Shown here in pieces: positions 22,010 through 33,509 of a DNA stretch of 64,000 nucleotides; the stretch's first letter is position 1; each line of letters starts with the position of its first letter. The stretch comes from Amborella trichopoda (lineage: Eukaryota; Streptophyta; Magnoliopsida; Amborellales; Amborellaceae). Where the stretch lies: the NCBI RefSeq assembly GCF_000471905.2, contig NW_006499997.1:2784349-2848348 (forward strand), given 5' to 3'. The notes beneath the pieces were generated by a model that was given only the letters and a program-made list of their open reading frames with translations, was not told the origin of the DNA and did not search any database. Both the position numbers and the translations under genes were made by a program.

Positions 22010-22558
22010 GGGCAGTGATTTCATACAACGGTTCTATAGTAATATAATGCAACATTATTAAAAAAGTATGTTAGGGCCATTTGTCATTTGTTTCATCCAA
22101 ATTTTAAAATATACTCTCTTTTCATTTTAATGAACACTCATAAAAAAAGAAAAATTTGAAAACACAACTTTGAAGGTATTTTTTTAGCCCAAGTAACATA
22201 GGGCGTCTATTTTAATAAGATGCTTAAATCTAGGCCTTAGAAAGATTCTTTCTTTTTTAATTTTTCAGATAGTTTTATTATCATTAGATGAACAATGTTA
22301 AAAAGAAAAAATAATGGTTTTGAGTTTGTAAAGGCTAAGATCTTGAAATTCACTAAATGAATGGTCTAGATTTGTTGTTGGAGCGGCCTCATTTTGATCG
22401 TATATAGGGTTCAAATTGAAATTTTTTTTTGGAATTGATTATTGAGATGAAGAGAGTGTATGTGGAAAAATTTGAGTTATACAAATACCACAAACATGGT
22501 TTTCTAGAAGTGTGGTTGCATTATATTATGATATAATTGTCGCATTAGATCACTGCCC
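22010..22558 (+). mobile_element. MITE copy 2 (Mutator-like), both TIRs
   Basis: 549 bp. Left TIR GGGCAGTGATTTCATACAAC extends through TATAGTAATATAATGCAAC; right TIR ends CGCATTAGATCACTGCCC. The two ends are inverted over about 44 bp with a few mismatches. It is separated from copy 1 by exactly nine bases, ATATATATA (22,001-22,009), the size of a Mutator target-site duplication. Confidence 0.85.
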
Positions 22559-22565
22559 ACATATA

Positions 22566-23083
22566 CAGTGATTTCAGGCAATGGTTGTATAGTATTGTAA
22601 TACAACAATCTTAAAAAACCATATTAGGGCCATTTGTTTGATCGAAAATTTAAAATATACACTTTTTTCATTCTAATGAACAATCATTAAAAAAAGAAAA
22701 AATGAAAACACAACCTAGAAAGTAGTTTTTAGCCCAATTAACATAGGCCGTCCATTTTGAAAAGATGCTTAGATGTAGGCCTTAGAAGAATTTTTTCTTA
22801 TTCAATTTTTTTAGATGGCTTTATTATCATTAGATGAACGATGTAAAAATCTAAAATAAAATGATTTTGAGTTTATAAAAGCTAAGATCTTGAAATTCTC
22901 CAAATGAATGGTCTAGATTCGTTATTGGAGGGGCCTCGTTTTGATCATATCTAGGGTTCAAATTGAATAATTTTTTGTGAGATTGATTATTGAAGTGAAG
23001 AGAGTGTGTGCAAAATTGTAGGTCCTACAATACCACAAACATGGTTTTTTAGAAGTGTAGTTGCATTATATTATGATACAACC
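22566..23083 (+). mobile_element. MITE copy 3 (Mutator-like), both ends trimmed
   Basis: About 518 bp. Starts CAGTGATTTCAGGCAATGG (GGG lost) seven bases after copy 2. The right end stops inside the TIR at TTATGATACAAC, where pararetrovirus sequence begins. Confidence 0.8.
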
Positions 23084-23230
23084 ATACTAAAGAGAATCCT
23101 GAGACTCTTCAATTTGGCTGTGCAAGTTTTGATGAATTTTGTGAATTAATAGAATATACGTGGTTTTGTTCTTTTGATTGATTTTGTGCATATATACTTA
23201 TGCTTCTAGTTTAATTAGTTTGTGCTAAGT

Positions 23231-23248
23231 TGGTATCAGAGCCATTAA
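23231..23248 (+). promoter_or_regulatory. tRNA-Met primer binding site of the pararetrovirus
   Basis: TGGTATCAGAGCCATTAA is complementary to the 3' end of plant initiator tRNA-Met. In caulimovirids this site starts minus-strand DNA synthesis and lies in the leader upstream of the movement-protein gene, as here. Confidence 0.8.
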
Positions 23249-23400
23249 CCATTTAAATAACAAAGGAGTTTAATAAGGCTAGTCTAGATTAGCAAAAGTT
23301 GCAGTGGCTGATTAATCCAGTAAGACCCAAGTGTGGCAAGATTAAGGCATTGTTCCTGTAGACTCACTAAGAGACGCTAATAAACAAGGGTGTTGTTTAA

Positions 23401-23935
23401 GATGGCTGTTTTTTTAAGATAACTATCTCAGAAATCTGCTAACACTAGTAATAATAGCAGTAAGATATTAAGAGTAAAGAACAATGAAGAAGTAATAATA
23501 AATGACATAGAAAAACAAATCTAAAATAAAAATATCCCCAAAATTCCTACATTTGATATATATATAAAAGAAACATTCAATTTTAAAAGTGATTATGTCA
23601 TTAAAACTGTTTAAAAAACATCCCAGAAAATGAATCTCAAACTAGATTCAAACTTCTTTCCAATCCCCTTATAGAAAGTCATAAGAGGAAAAAATACAAC
23701 TATTTGCATATTGGCCTTATTAAGGTAGCAATCAAACCTCTTACCAGGATAGGGTTGAACAACTCTGTGTTGCTTTGTCTTAGAGATACTCGGCATAAAC
23801 GATTTACTGATTCTTTAGTACGAATAATAGAATCTAGCCTCAGTGTAGGGCCCTTTTATTTTAACTGTTTTCCAAATTTTTATGTTTCCTTAACTGATAC
23901 AAATATATATTGGTACAACTTTCATCAGAAATATG
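23401..23935 (+). pseudogene. Movement protein remnant (30K family)
   Basis: The cell-to-cell movement protein of caulimovirids. The frame is readable from about 23,401 with stops, best at 23,704-23,930, where LHIGLIKVAIKPLTR and GPFYFNCFPNF are characteristic of the 30K superfamily core of this family. It is broken by several stops (for example near 23,521 and 23,611) and loses its C-terminus: at about 23,935 the sequence changes to coat-protein-like sequence. Confidence 0.72.
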
Positions 23936-24546
23936 TGCAGAAGGGTTAGCTCTATGCACTAATATTAGGCTTAAGAGATAACTTGAAAAAGATAAAATAA
24001 CTAGTAAAATAGAACTAGGAGATTTCTATGAACAGTTTAGATATGAAACCTTGATTACTGGCTATACATCTAATAAGAAGCATAAGGATAAATCCCATAA
24101 AAAAAGATAAAACTCTAAAAAACAAGAGTAAACCCTTCAAGAAAAAAAGGTTTAAATTTTCTAAAGAAAGAAATAAGAGAAAAGTCCATACATGTTATAA
24201 TTGTGGAAAGTTAGGACATTACAAAAATAAATGTTGGGTTAAAAGGAAAATAAATTCTCCAGAAATAGACAATGAGGTTAAACAACATCTCTTTCAAATT
24301 ATCTCTGAAAATGAGCTTTTAGAGGAATCTTCTTCAGATTATGAAGAAGAAACGGTTATTAGCACCATTGAAGATGAAAACTTAATCATGTCTAGTTCTG
24401 ATAGCAATTCTTCTGATTTAGAAGAAAGGAGTGGTAATACTAAAAATTGCAAATGTGACCATTATAGGGCTATCCTCAACATGAATAATTTGGGGATAAA
24501 TGTGTTATCAAATGAAGAAAGCCTTATTATTGATCTTATTAGATAA
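23936..24546 (+). pseudogene. Coat protein C-terminus with CCHC zinc knuckle
   Basis: Lys-rich sequence (24,070-24,190) precedes a perfect C-x2-C-x4-H-x4-C knuckle at 24,193-24,234 (CYNCGKLGHYKNKC), then an acidic Ser/Glu tail and a stop at 24,544. A basic stretch, zinc knuckle and acidic tail are the known layout of caulimovirid coat proteins, which bind the packaged nucleic acid. The main capsid domain is missing. Frames differ before and after about 24,100. Confidence 0.72.
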
Positions 24547-24595
24547 GATCGAAGATACTTAGGCTCGAAAAGAGGTCTTACAACAATACATTAAA

Positions 24596-24928
24596 ATGAC
24601 TAAAGAAAGCGCAAAGTCTAGAATAATAAATCAGTCACAACAAGAACCTTATAACTTCAAAAATATGATGGACATAGTCCAAAAAAAATCTAATGTTATC
24701 GAAGAACTAAGACATGAACTGAATGAAGTTCGAAATGAACGTATAGCTCTAAAAAATGGAGTTAACATTTTAGAATTAGCAAATGATTTTTCTAAAAAGG
24801 GGGAAGAAGAAGAAGAAGGATACCAAAAATCATTTGAAGAATTGATAAAAGAATATAAATTAATCTTAAATAAAGTAATCATTTACTCGATACCCTCAAT
24901 CAAGTCTCTGACCAAATTCCTGAACTAG
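24596..24928 (+). pseudogene. Coiled-coil-like frame between coat protein and protease
   Basis: A 110-residue frame, Glu/Lys/Leu-rich with heptad-like spacing (VIEELRHELNEVRNERIALK), between the coat-protein and protease segments. Virion-associated or linker coiled coils occur at similar positions in Caulimoviridae. No specific function is assigned. Confidence 0.45.
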
Positions 24929-25040
24929 GTCCTGAAAATAATAATGGAAATGTTAATGCAATAACGAAAAGAAAATTAAAAGATTTGAAATGCATAAATA
25001 TGGTTGACAAAATAATAACCCAAAAATAGTATACGCCGAT

Positions 25041-25400
25041 CATGGTTGTAGTAAGTAAAGAATACAGTTTCCAGACAATAGCTCTTATTCATTCAGGAGA
25101 GGATTTAAACTGTATTAATGAAGGACCTACAAATAGTTTGATAAGACAACCTAGTTTCTTAATACAGCTGATGGACGCAAGATGACAATTAAATATAAAT
25201 TATCAGAAGCTCTCATTTTTAATAATGTTACTTGCTTCATTATGCCTTTCATCATAGTCAAAAACCTTAGTCAACATGTCATATTGAGAACCCCATTCCT
25301 TAATATGCTTTATCCAATAGTAAAATTGGATGAGAGAGAAATCGAATCTAAAGTTGAAGGACACATGGTAAAATTTGAATTTCTAGAAAACACCCACCTT
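25041..25400 (+). pseudogene. Pararetroviral aspartic protease, active site lost
   Basis: The protease domain of the viral polyprotein. The active-site block reads LIHSGEDLNCI (about 25,085-25,117): the expected catalytic Asp of D-S-G is His here. A stop-containing gap near 25,160-25,185 is followed by IKYKLSEALIFNN and the C-terminal signature VILRTPFLNMLYP (about 25,270-25,312). The order and spacing fit caulimovirid proteases. The His substitution and stop make it inactive. Confidence 0.72.
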
Positions 25401-25429
25401 TAGGAGATCAATCATATCAAAAATAAAAT

Positions 25430-26086
25430 TGAAAATAAAGAAAAATTCCTTTTATCTCTTAAAGAAGAAATACGATACAAAGCAATTTGTGAAAAACTAG
25501 AAAAACCCAAAATCCTGAAAGAAATAAAAGAATTTCAAAACAAGATGGAAAGAGAAGTCTGTTTAGATATGCCTAATGCATTTTGGAATAGAAATCGACA
25601 TATGGTAGAATTACCATTTGAGCTTGATTTTAATGAAAGACTTATTCCTACTAAGGCCGGGCCTATCCAAATGATCAATAGGTTATTAGAAATCTATAAA
25701 AAAGAAATCCAAAAACTCTTGAAAAAGGGTTTAATCCGACCAAGTCATTTCCCTTGGAGTTTCCCTGCTTTCTATGTAGAAAAGGCTGCATAGATAGAAA
25801 AAGGTGTCCCTAGATTAGTTATTAATTACAAACCTTTTAATAAAGTTGTTAGATGGATTAGATATCCTATTCCTAATTCAAGGGACTTATGTAATAGGCT
25901 CAATAATGCTATCATATTTTCAAAATTTGATATGAAATTTGGATATTGACAATCCAAATCGATAAAAACGATAATATAAAACTGCTTTTATTGTTCCATT
26001 TGGGCACTACAAATGGAACATATTGCATTTTGGGCTAAAAAATGGCTCTTTGGAATTCCAAAATATTATGAATAATATTTTTAACC
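25430..26086 (+). pseudogene. Pararetroviral reverse transcriptase, N-terminal half
   Basis: The polymerase start region (PNAFWNRNRHMVELPFELDF, 25,570-25,630) leads through IPTKAGPIQM and KKGLIRPSHFPWSFPAFYVEKAA to a stop at 25,791. The frame continues with GVPRLVINYKP (about 25,806), IRYPIPNS, and motif A FSKFDM near 25,918. PFGHYKWN and FGLKNGSLEFQNIMNNIF follow in a shifted frame. It ends before the YxDD catalytic motif: at 26,087 it runs into TGTCACACCC, which looks like an LTR edge. RNase H is absent. Confidence 0.8.
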
Positions 26087-27235
26087 TGTCACACCCTAAG
26101 TTTTATATAACACTAAAATTCCTGAGATGTGACAGCCTATTCTTAAAGAGCAAAACAAATTCAAAATTTTTACTATATATTGCTCCAAAACAAATTTTCC
26201 AATCAAATTTTTTTTTATACAAAGTCTATTTGACAGCTTATAATAATATGAAGATCTATATATATAAGACAAACGTTATAAAAGCTAATTTATCCATGGC
26301 TACAAACTTCTTCCAAACTACTCCTGGTGTACATACGAATAATACGGTTGCGATTACTCTAAAAAAAAGATTCATAATAGTTTGATGAGTTTGATTACTC
26401 AGTAAGTGACCATCATTATCATTAAAAATCATGGTTGGAAAGTATAAATATTTTCTAAAGGAATGCATAATATGAGGTAGAATATCAATGGAGAATAATT
26501 TCAAATTCAGAAATACACAATTTAATATAATTCAGAATATCTAAATGCATATTGAACCAATATACGAAAGTGCATATATAATTCCTTTAACAGAAATGCC
26601 TAGAGTAACAGAATACAAAGGATTTACCAAAGTACCACACTGATATCCCAAGTAGTTCATCTATATACCCTATCAGCATCCTATATGGGTCCATTTAATC
26701 CCTATAAACGTATCAGATAGGTCCACTCCTATCTCACCAGCATACCAGATGAATCCACTTATTCTCTATAACTGACATCTTGTGTAGATTATAATTCTCT
26801 ATTTGATGCTATATAAGAGCAACCGTATTTTCTATAGTTCTATCAATTCCTTTTACATCAAAATTATATACCATAATAAAATTTGAAGGTACACTTTACC
26901 TCAACATCTACTGATGCATCCCAACTACATCCAAATAAAAAAAGTACAAGGAAATGCGAGAGAAGAGAAAAGGATAGGACCTTTTTCGAACCCTTTTGCG
27001 TGCTCTGACCTTTCAAAAATCCTTTAGCATGATAAAGTGTCCCTTCGTATTGTTTCGTCAGTCACCCATGCATCAGCCATTTTGAGCGCGAACATTTCTT
27101 TTTTTAAAACATTATTATGTGAATCAACTTGCAATACCTGTTTCTAAAACCTAAAACCTTACCACACTTTCAAACGGACACTTCCAGCGGGCTTTTCTTA
27201 AAAAAAGGCGGATAGATTCACATCCAAAGCAGTCT
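26087..27235 (-). mobile_element. Candidate minus-strand LTR next to the pararetrovirus
   Basis: The left edge TGTCACACCCTAAGTTT reads on the minus strand as an LTR end in GGGTGTGACA, like 35,145 and 59,156. An imperfect inverted copy (GATGTGACAG) lies 40 bp inside. A CTCAGTAAGTGACC block (26,398) resembles the sequence near 54,669 in the minus-strand solo LTR. The right border and a TSD were not found. No gene. Confidence 0.35.
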
Positions 27236-27239
27236 GATA

Positions 27240-27654
27240 TGGTTTATTGACTCTTGGAGCCAGGCCATGGGTCTTGTCATGCCTCGGACGCAAACCCAGT
27301 CTCTTCAATGGACTTGCCCCTAGGGCCTTCTCGGGCTACCTGTTATGGGTTGGGACCCTTATAGGCCCTCTTTCTTCGTTTTGAAATCCCTTTCGGGTTT
27401 TATCTCTCGGTACTTCGTGCAGACCCTTGGCCCTGGGTTTCCATAAGGTGAGTCAATTGCGGTGAGGGCATTTATCGAACGCCTCTCTCTTGTGCTCTTT
27501 TTGGACGTAAACCTTTGCCGCAAGGCTTGCCTTGGGTGGATATATGATGGAGTGGGACCGTTTTGTAGTCAAGCTCTCATATCTCGAAATCTCTTTGAGA
27601 TGGCCATGTAACAGGAAATTTGGTTCGGATCTCCCTACCGGAAATTTGCTCGGC
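27240..27654. other. GC-balanced segment, possibly organelle-derived
   Basis: Base composition differs from the AT-rich surroundings. It has open stretches (for example 27,532-27,654) and words such as GGACTTGCCCCTAGGGCC and TTTCCATAAGGTGAGTCAA. It reads like plant mitochondrial DNA to me, but I cannot name a gene, so origin is a guess. Confidence 0.25.
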
Positions 27655-28921
27655 ATAGTTAGCAAATTAGCGTTCAAAACGCGTTTTTTTTTAAAAAAAC
27701 GGCGTTTTATGGAAAACATTTAATATGGCGCCTTTTTTTTAAGTCTTGCAAAAAATCGTGTTTTTTTAAAGTTCGCCAAAAATTCGATTTTAAGAAAAAC
27801 GAATTAAACTGGACCAAAAAAATCGTATCCATTTTTTTACTTGTTAACTTTTTTTTTGAAAGATAAAAGACTGTTTTCCTGATTTGTATATTGTAATTTT
27901 AATACTTTCTAAAGAAATATTATTTAAAAAGAAAAATCTAAAATAGATGCAGATTTCTGTGATTATTATAGAAATACTATTTATGGCATAAAACCATCCA
28001 GATTATCATAAATTAGGGCTCAACCATCAAGATTATTATAAATTAGGGCTCAAACCATCCAGATTATCACAAATTATAATCAAATTAGAATAAACAAGCA
28101 TGAAAACAATTGAATAAAAAATTCTCAAATTTTGGCTTGACAAAATTCCATCAAAAATTCAATCCAAATTAGGGTTCAAAGAGCCTCCAAAATTCCAGAT
28201 TACAAAATCAATACAAAATCTTAAAAAAATCAAGCTTTAAAAAAAAAAAAACTAGATTAGAGGTTTTTTCATATCCACAAACTTGTACATGCTGCTGCTT
28301 CCTATGTGCATTTTGCTTATCGCTCTCACTGAATCCCCAAACAGGTTTCTTCATCTTCCTAAACCCATAGTTCTTCTGTGCGTGCTGCTCCCTCAGTGTA
28401 TGCTGCTTCTCTCTCTCTTTGTGTTGCTTCTCTAGTTCTCGCTCTCTACGTGCTGCGCCAATTGGGGTTTTATTCTTCTTCCTCTCTATCCAGAACTCCA
28501 GATTCTTTTTGCTGCTATTTGAACTTTGAAGTAATGGGTCACCAACTCACCATACCGTACTTATTATGTCTCCGGATACTTCCAACTCACCATGCCGTAG
28601 TTATAATATGGCATATCCATATGGTGTATTTATCATGGAGTATCCATATGGTGTATTTATCGCGTATTCATATGGTGTATTTTTTTGATACCTACTAAAT
28701 AGGTATTTTTCAAAATTTCTAATATTTTTAAACTTAACCGATTTTTTTACTCCGGTTTGTTGAGCCTAGTCTGATATAGTTTCAATATTTTTAAATGAAG
28801 TATTTTTGCCGAACCGTATTTTTTACCCGATTTTTTCATCCGACTTTTTAAAATAAAAATGATTTATTTCAAATTTTAACGTGAGCCGAATTATTGTTAG
28901 CCCCCGACTTGCTAACTATGG
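27655..28921. mobile_element. Candidate AT-rich TIR element
   Basis: Left end ATAGTTAGCAAATTAGCG and right end GACTTGCTAACTAT are inverted over about 11 bases. The interior is AT-rich with homopolymer runs and ATATGGTGTAT repeats near 28,617-28,680. A TA dinucleotide flanks the inverted GTTAGCAA; no longer TSD was seen. Sequence on both sides is less AT-rich. Confidence 0.35.
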
Positions 28922-30243
28922 TCCTGGCTAGGAAGTGTTTCTCATAGCATTTGCCAATATATTCATGGCCTTCTTTCTTTATTATTATTTTTCTTTCATG
29001 CTTCATATGTTGACTCCGCTACTCACCTATCTAAGTGAGGCGATGGGCTCCACGGCTGTCCCCTAAGTTAGTCAGGGAGCTGATGGAGAGGTGTGTCGTA
29101 TACGGCCCTTCCCCTAGACCTTCCTCTCATTAGTGCCTTCTGCAGCTGGTTTTGCCTTGAGATTGGCACTTCTCCCTTATCAGCTGGTGAGTTGGACCCT
29201 ACACTAGAGGTCATAACTTGCATCTTGGGGTACGGAGTGACAGGGAGCCTCTCTTGTGTGTGCTTCCTTCACCGAATCGCTCTAAGACAGAGGTGGTCAA
29301 TTCCCTTATGGGAAGAGACCTAAGATTTATAGTGGGCATTCATAGAGGATATATCTAAAGTGGCTTAAGATCGAGTGCAGAGGTGTGGTTGATCAGGATA
29401 AGAGTGGGGCTTTGCCATGGGGTCAGCAGCTTTTGGCTGGTAGCCAGAAGTAAGCACAACCTTGCTGAGGCAGGTGGCGATGAGGAGGGGGGAGTTGGGG
29501 AGTAAAGAGACTAGGCGGCGAGGACGGTGGCAAGAGGTGGATGCTGTCAAGGATATTGGAGGCGAGAGTAGGGTAGGTAGCAGTAGCACGGTTGCAAATG
29601 ATGTTAGTGGGGGTTTGGCTATAGTCCTAGTATTGGATAGGGCCAGGACTTGTCGGAGGTCGAATAAGTGACGAGTGGAGCGGTTGGAACAGAACCAGAT
29701 GGACGAGGAGGAGGAGCCAAAGATCTTTCGGTCTTCGCTTGTCCCCTAAATAGGGCGGTCCTTTGGTAGTGGAAGAGGAGAGGAAGCTCCACAATTTTTT
29801 GATTTTCCTATTCAGTTCTCTTCTCTTCGTGGACTCATTGAAGGGGTGGACTCGTTATCACCATATTTGAGCAATTCATGACCTGACACACCTTTGGCAA
29901 GTGGACGGGGGGCCGACGATCATAGCGTATATGCTTCACATTATAACGTCAGGTTACACTTAGGGACATCAATTACTTTGGCAATTTCTCGGCCTTCTCA
30001 CAGGTATGTGTTGGAATTATATCCTTTCAAGGTCTTAAATTCAGATATTTGTTGTTGCTTTTAACTTCAGTGGGAGTAAAAGAGCAACATAACTCTAGGA
30101 TCTTGGCGCACTAGGACCAAGAGTCTTGGAACATCCAGGAGTCATGAGGAGGATCTATATGAATAAGAGGTATGTTACCTCTTAGCTAGGGTGGGTTATT
30201 ATGTTTATGCGTCATAACTGAGTGATGGATCAGGGCAATATAA
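28922..30243. other. Mixed low-copy sequence, no gene recognised
   Basis: Bases 28,980-29,340 share the more balanced composition of 27,240-27,654. Bases 29,350-29,760 are G-rich with a short open frame (29,462-29,671) that I do not recognise. Bases 29,800-30,240 have several stops in every frame. Confidence 0.35.
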
Positions 30244-30252
30244 TTTATGAGT

Positions 30253-30794
30253 GGGCAGTGATTTCATGCAACGGTTGTATAGTAATAAGATGCAACAACC
30301 TTCAAAAACTATGTTAGGGCTATTTGTTTGATACAAATTTTGAAATATACACTATTTTCATTCTAATGAACAATCACAAAAAACAAAAAAATTGAAAACG
30401 CAACCTAGAAAGTATTTTTTAGCCCAATTAACGTAGGTCGTCCATTTGGTGAAAACTTTAGATCTAGGCCTTAAAAGGATTTTTTCTTTACCAATTTTAT
30501 TTGATGGTTTTATTATGATTAGATGGACAATGTTAAAGAAGATAACAATGGTTTTGAGTTTGTAAAGGAAAATATCTTGAAATTCACCAAATGAATGGTC
30601 AAGATTCTTGTTGAAGAGGATTCATTTTGACCATATATAGGGTTCAAATTGAACTTTTTATTTTTGGGGATTGATTATTGAGATAAAAAGAGTGTGTGTA
30701 CAAAATTTTGGGTCATACAAATACCACAAACATAGTTTTCTGAAAATGTCTTTGCATTATACTATGATACAACAGTTGCATTAGATCATTGCTC
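30253..30794 (+). mobile_element. MITE copy 4 (Mutator-like) with perfect 9-bp TSD
   Basis: 542 bp, GGGCAGTGATTTCATGCAAC at the left and GCATTAGATCATTGCTC at the right. It is flanked on both sides by TTTATGAGT (30,244-30,252 and 30,795-30,803). A 9-bp duplication with long TIRs is diagnostic of Mutator-like elements. Body sequence matches copies 1-3. It encodes nothing. Confidence 0.92.
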
Positions 30795-30803
30795 TTTATG
30801 AGT

Positions 30804-31859
30804 TTATGTAATTATGTGATATGAGCTCGGTGATGAGATAGCGCTGTATGGAAAGGTTAGGGCCAATAGAGGGCATTGACTTAAAACCTTGACTCTTAAA
30901 ACCTTCTCGTAGCATGGGCAAGTGTAGTTGTAATGCATGGGAAGCCATTTTAACAAGGATCCAGTGGTACAAGGTATGCACATGTGCCAAGCGAGAAACC
31001 CTCACACCATGTGTGTGCATGTCCTATAGGGGATGCACAGAAATCCATTTATACTCGACGATTCAGGGTTACTCATTGGTTTGACATTGATAGGCTAACA
31101 TCTTGAGACCCTGATTATATAGTGCGGGTCATGAGTTGAGTCATGCCGAGAAGGTGGCTTTATTTTTTGGTGTAGCTGATTGGACTGCTCCAATTCATTA
31201 TTGAGCTCTGAGGATGCTAATTTCCCTTGTAAATATTTTTAAATAATGTTAAAATAATTTATTTTGATGAAAAATTATTAAAATGATTTTTATGGGTTTT
31301 GTTTTAAAAAAATTGGATTTTTCTGAGCAAAAAGATGCATTTTCCAAAATTGTTTGGATCAAATAACAGCTAAAGACAGTTCCCTGATATCCACAGGGGA
31401 CACCCAAATGGTCAATGGGTGTTAATGTGGAGACCTAGAACACCACCCCACATGGAGGATGATGTGGGGGTGATGTAAACCCCTTTGGGGACCCCCATGT
31501 CCTTTTGTATTTCATTATATTAAGTGACAGGCATTGTATTTTGGTATTTTGTGAAAAAAGTATAGTTTAAAAAAAAGATATTAAACGCATATTAAATGTG
31601 AAAAGCAAGGGGTTTGTGCATATGTGTGAGGCTTCAAGAATGGGCATAGAATTTGTAATTATAAACTAACCCTAACGGTATATGGTAGTTGCCTAATTAA
31701 TCACCTAGCTTATGTGACATGATTTCATTAGCCTCACACACTCTTATAAAGTGGAGAGAACTTTTGAAATTTGCTTTCCAGTGGAATTTTGGCAAATTAC
31801 CACAAGGGAATAACAAGGAAATTTTAAGTGAATAAAAGGAGGTTAAAGGTGTTTAAATC
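30804..31859. other. No gene seen; partly AT-rich
   Basis: No domain recognised. Bases 31,200-31,340 are very AT-rich. A compact palindrome-like block (CACCACCCCACATGG ... GATGTGGGGGTG) lies at about 31,442-31,477. This may include decayed internal sequence of the minus-strand element whose LTR begins near 31,860. Confidence 0.35.
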
Positions 31860-32589
31860 CATGCCATACATCTCGATGCCAAGATGAGGAGACCAGGAAT
31901 GCAAGCACCCCTCTTAAATCACAAAATGGAAAGCCCCTTGCCACTTGGCTCAGGCCGGCTCTGGTTCTCTTGCTTCACACTAAGCCTTAGATAACACACA
32001 TGTATGAGATGGCAAAGTGATGGGCTAATAACCCTGACTTGTCCTCGTAGAGGGGTTTTAAGAGTGATGGAAGAGTGGGGTAGGGATTGGCTTAGAAAAG
32101 AGAGAGGAATACGGGGAAAGGAAGAAGAAGAATAAGAAGAAGAAGGGGAGTCACCCTCTATTTCGGCAGCCTTTTGGTGCCACCTCCCTCAGGAATCATT
32201 CCAAAGTCTGAATACCCTAGAGGATTCTTAAGGAACTATACTGTGGGTCGACCCAAACAAGATGATCCTCAAATGAGCCCCCTAATGAGTGGATGCATGC
32301 ATAAGGAGAAGGAGAAGGAGAAGAAGAAGAGATCAAAAAGGAGAAGATGATAGGTTGATAAGAGAAGACTGAGAAGAAGTAGTCATAGTTTAAAGAGGAA
32401 GAAATAAAATGCGAAAGAGAAGGGAAGAAATGGGAGAGAGGAGATGAAGAAAGAAGAGGAAACCCCTTAACACTCGAACGACATTCGGCGTCCCCCTCCC
32501 CTATGAGGTAATGATGAAAGGGTATTTAGACCTTAACCAAAGTCTAAAATACCCAAAGGATTCTTAAGAAACTATACTGTAAGGACCCG

Positions 32590-32880
32590 CCATGCGTGGC
32601 GAAGGACTTGCTGTGTGTGACGAACAACCCGCCGTGCATGAGGAAAGACCCGCCGTGCCGGACGAGGGCACCGCCGTGCATGCATGGGATGCTACCGTGC
32701 ACTTCACCGTCGTGCACAACATTGCCATGCGTGACACCGTCGTGTGCGATGCCGCCGTGCGGGATGCCGTCGTGCACGTCACCGCCATGCGTGACACTGT
32801 CGTGCGCATTACTGCCATGAGTGTTGCTGTCAAGAAGGAAGCCGCCGTCCGTGTCACCATCGTGCGTGACATTGCTGAGA
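32590..32880 (+). repeat. GCCGTGC / GTCGTGC minisatellite at LTR start
   Basis: Degenerate short repeats of CCGTCGTGCRYG, CCGCCATGCGTGACAC and similar words near the beginning of U3. Similar words open the chromovirus 3' LTR (63,540-63,760) and the minus-strand solo LTR (58,236-58,275). They also occur in the unrelated T1 element. Confidence 0.75.
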
Positions 32881-33509
32881 GTGAATGTATAGGCTAGTCC
32901 AGGGAATTTCTATGTTTGCTCTTTCATGAGTGTCATGTGGCACATGTGTGCCACTTGTAGGCCACTGAATGCCACATGTCTGCCACTTGTGTGCCCCTTG
33001 TATACCACCTGCCTGCTGCCTCACCCTCTTTTCTCATAAGTACCTCCCTTCACTCCCCTCTCAAGAATTTTGCTCTCTCTCACCCACAACCTCCTTTTCA
33101 AACACTTAGAACCTCAAGCTTGAAACTAGTCTTGGAAGATTTGCCTGTTTGAGGAGAAACTTGGAGTCTTTTGGTGCAAGTAAGTGGATTTAAGATCTCA
33201 TGTTTCATACCTTGTTTGATGCATATTCAACTTATTTGTTAAAGCATGAAAATTGAGTAGGGATATGGATGTGATTGTGGAAATATGCTTTTGAAATTTT
33301 ATTAAGTATGCACTCTGTTTTTCAAGGATTGTGACTCTTGTTTGAGTAATTGTTTAAACACTGAAATGACCTCTATTGATTATGAAATTGTTTTTGGGAA
33401 GTACCTCTTTGAGCCTATTTTAAGAGGGAAAAGATCCCATATCAATACCTCTTGTGATTGGAAAGTTATGAGTTATTTTCTAGAACATGCCAGAATTATG
33501 AAATGAAAT

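Larger units (their letters stand above)
23084..26086 (+). mobile_element. Endogenous pararetrovirus copy (Caulimoviridae), degraded
   Basis: In order: a leader, a tRNA-Met primer site (23,231), movement-protein remnant, coat-protein C-terminus with zinc knuckle, a coiled-coil-like frame, protease and N-terminal half of RT. This is the gene order of plant pararetroviruses. No integrase and no LTRs are seen. The copy has many stops and frameshifts, and the coat-protein body and the C-terminal half of RT plus RNase H are missing. Genus cannot be settled from motifs alone. It is an old, non-functional genome insertion. Confidence 0.8.

Noticed and set aside
23084..26086. An LTR retrotransposon using the TGGTATCAGAGC primer site
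   Set aside because: No LTR precedes the primer site; a movement protein, a coat-protein-type zinc knuckle and no integrase fit a pararetrovirus better.
29462..29671. Possible host gene exon
   Set aside because: Short G-rich frame without splice context, domain or homologous neighbour that I can recognise.
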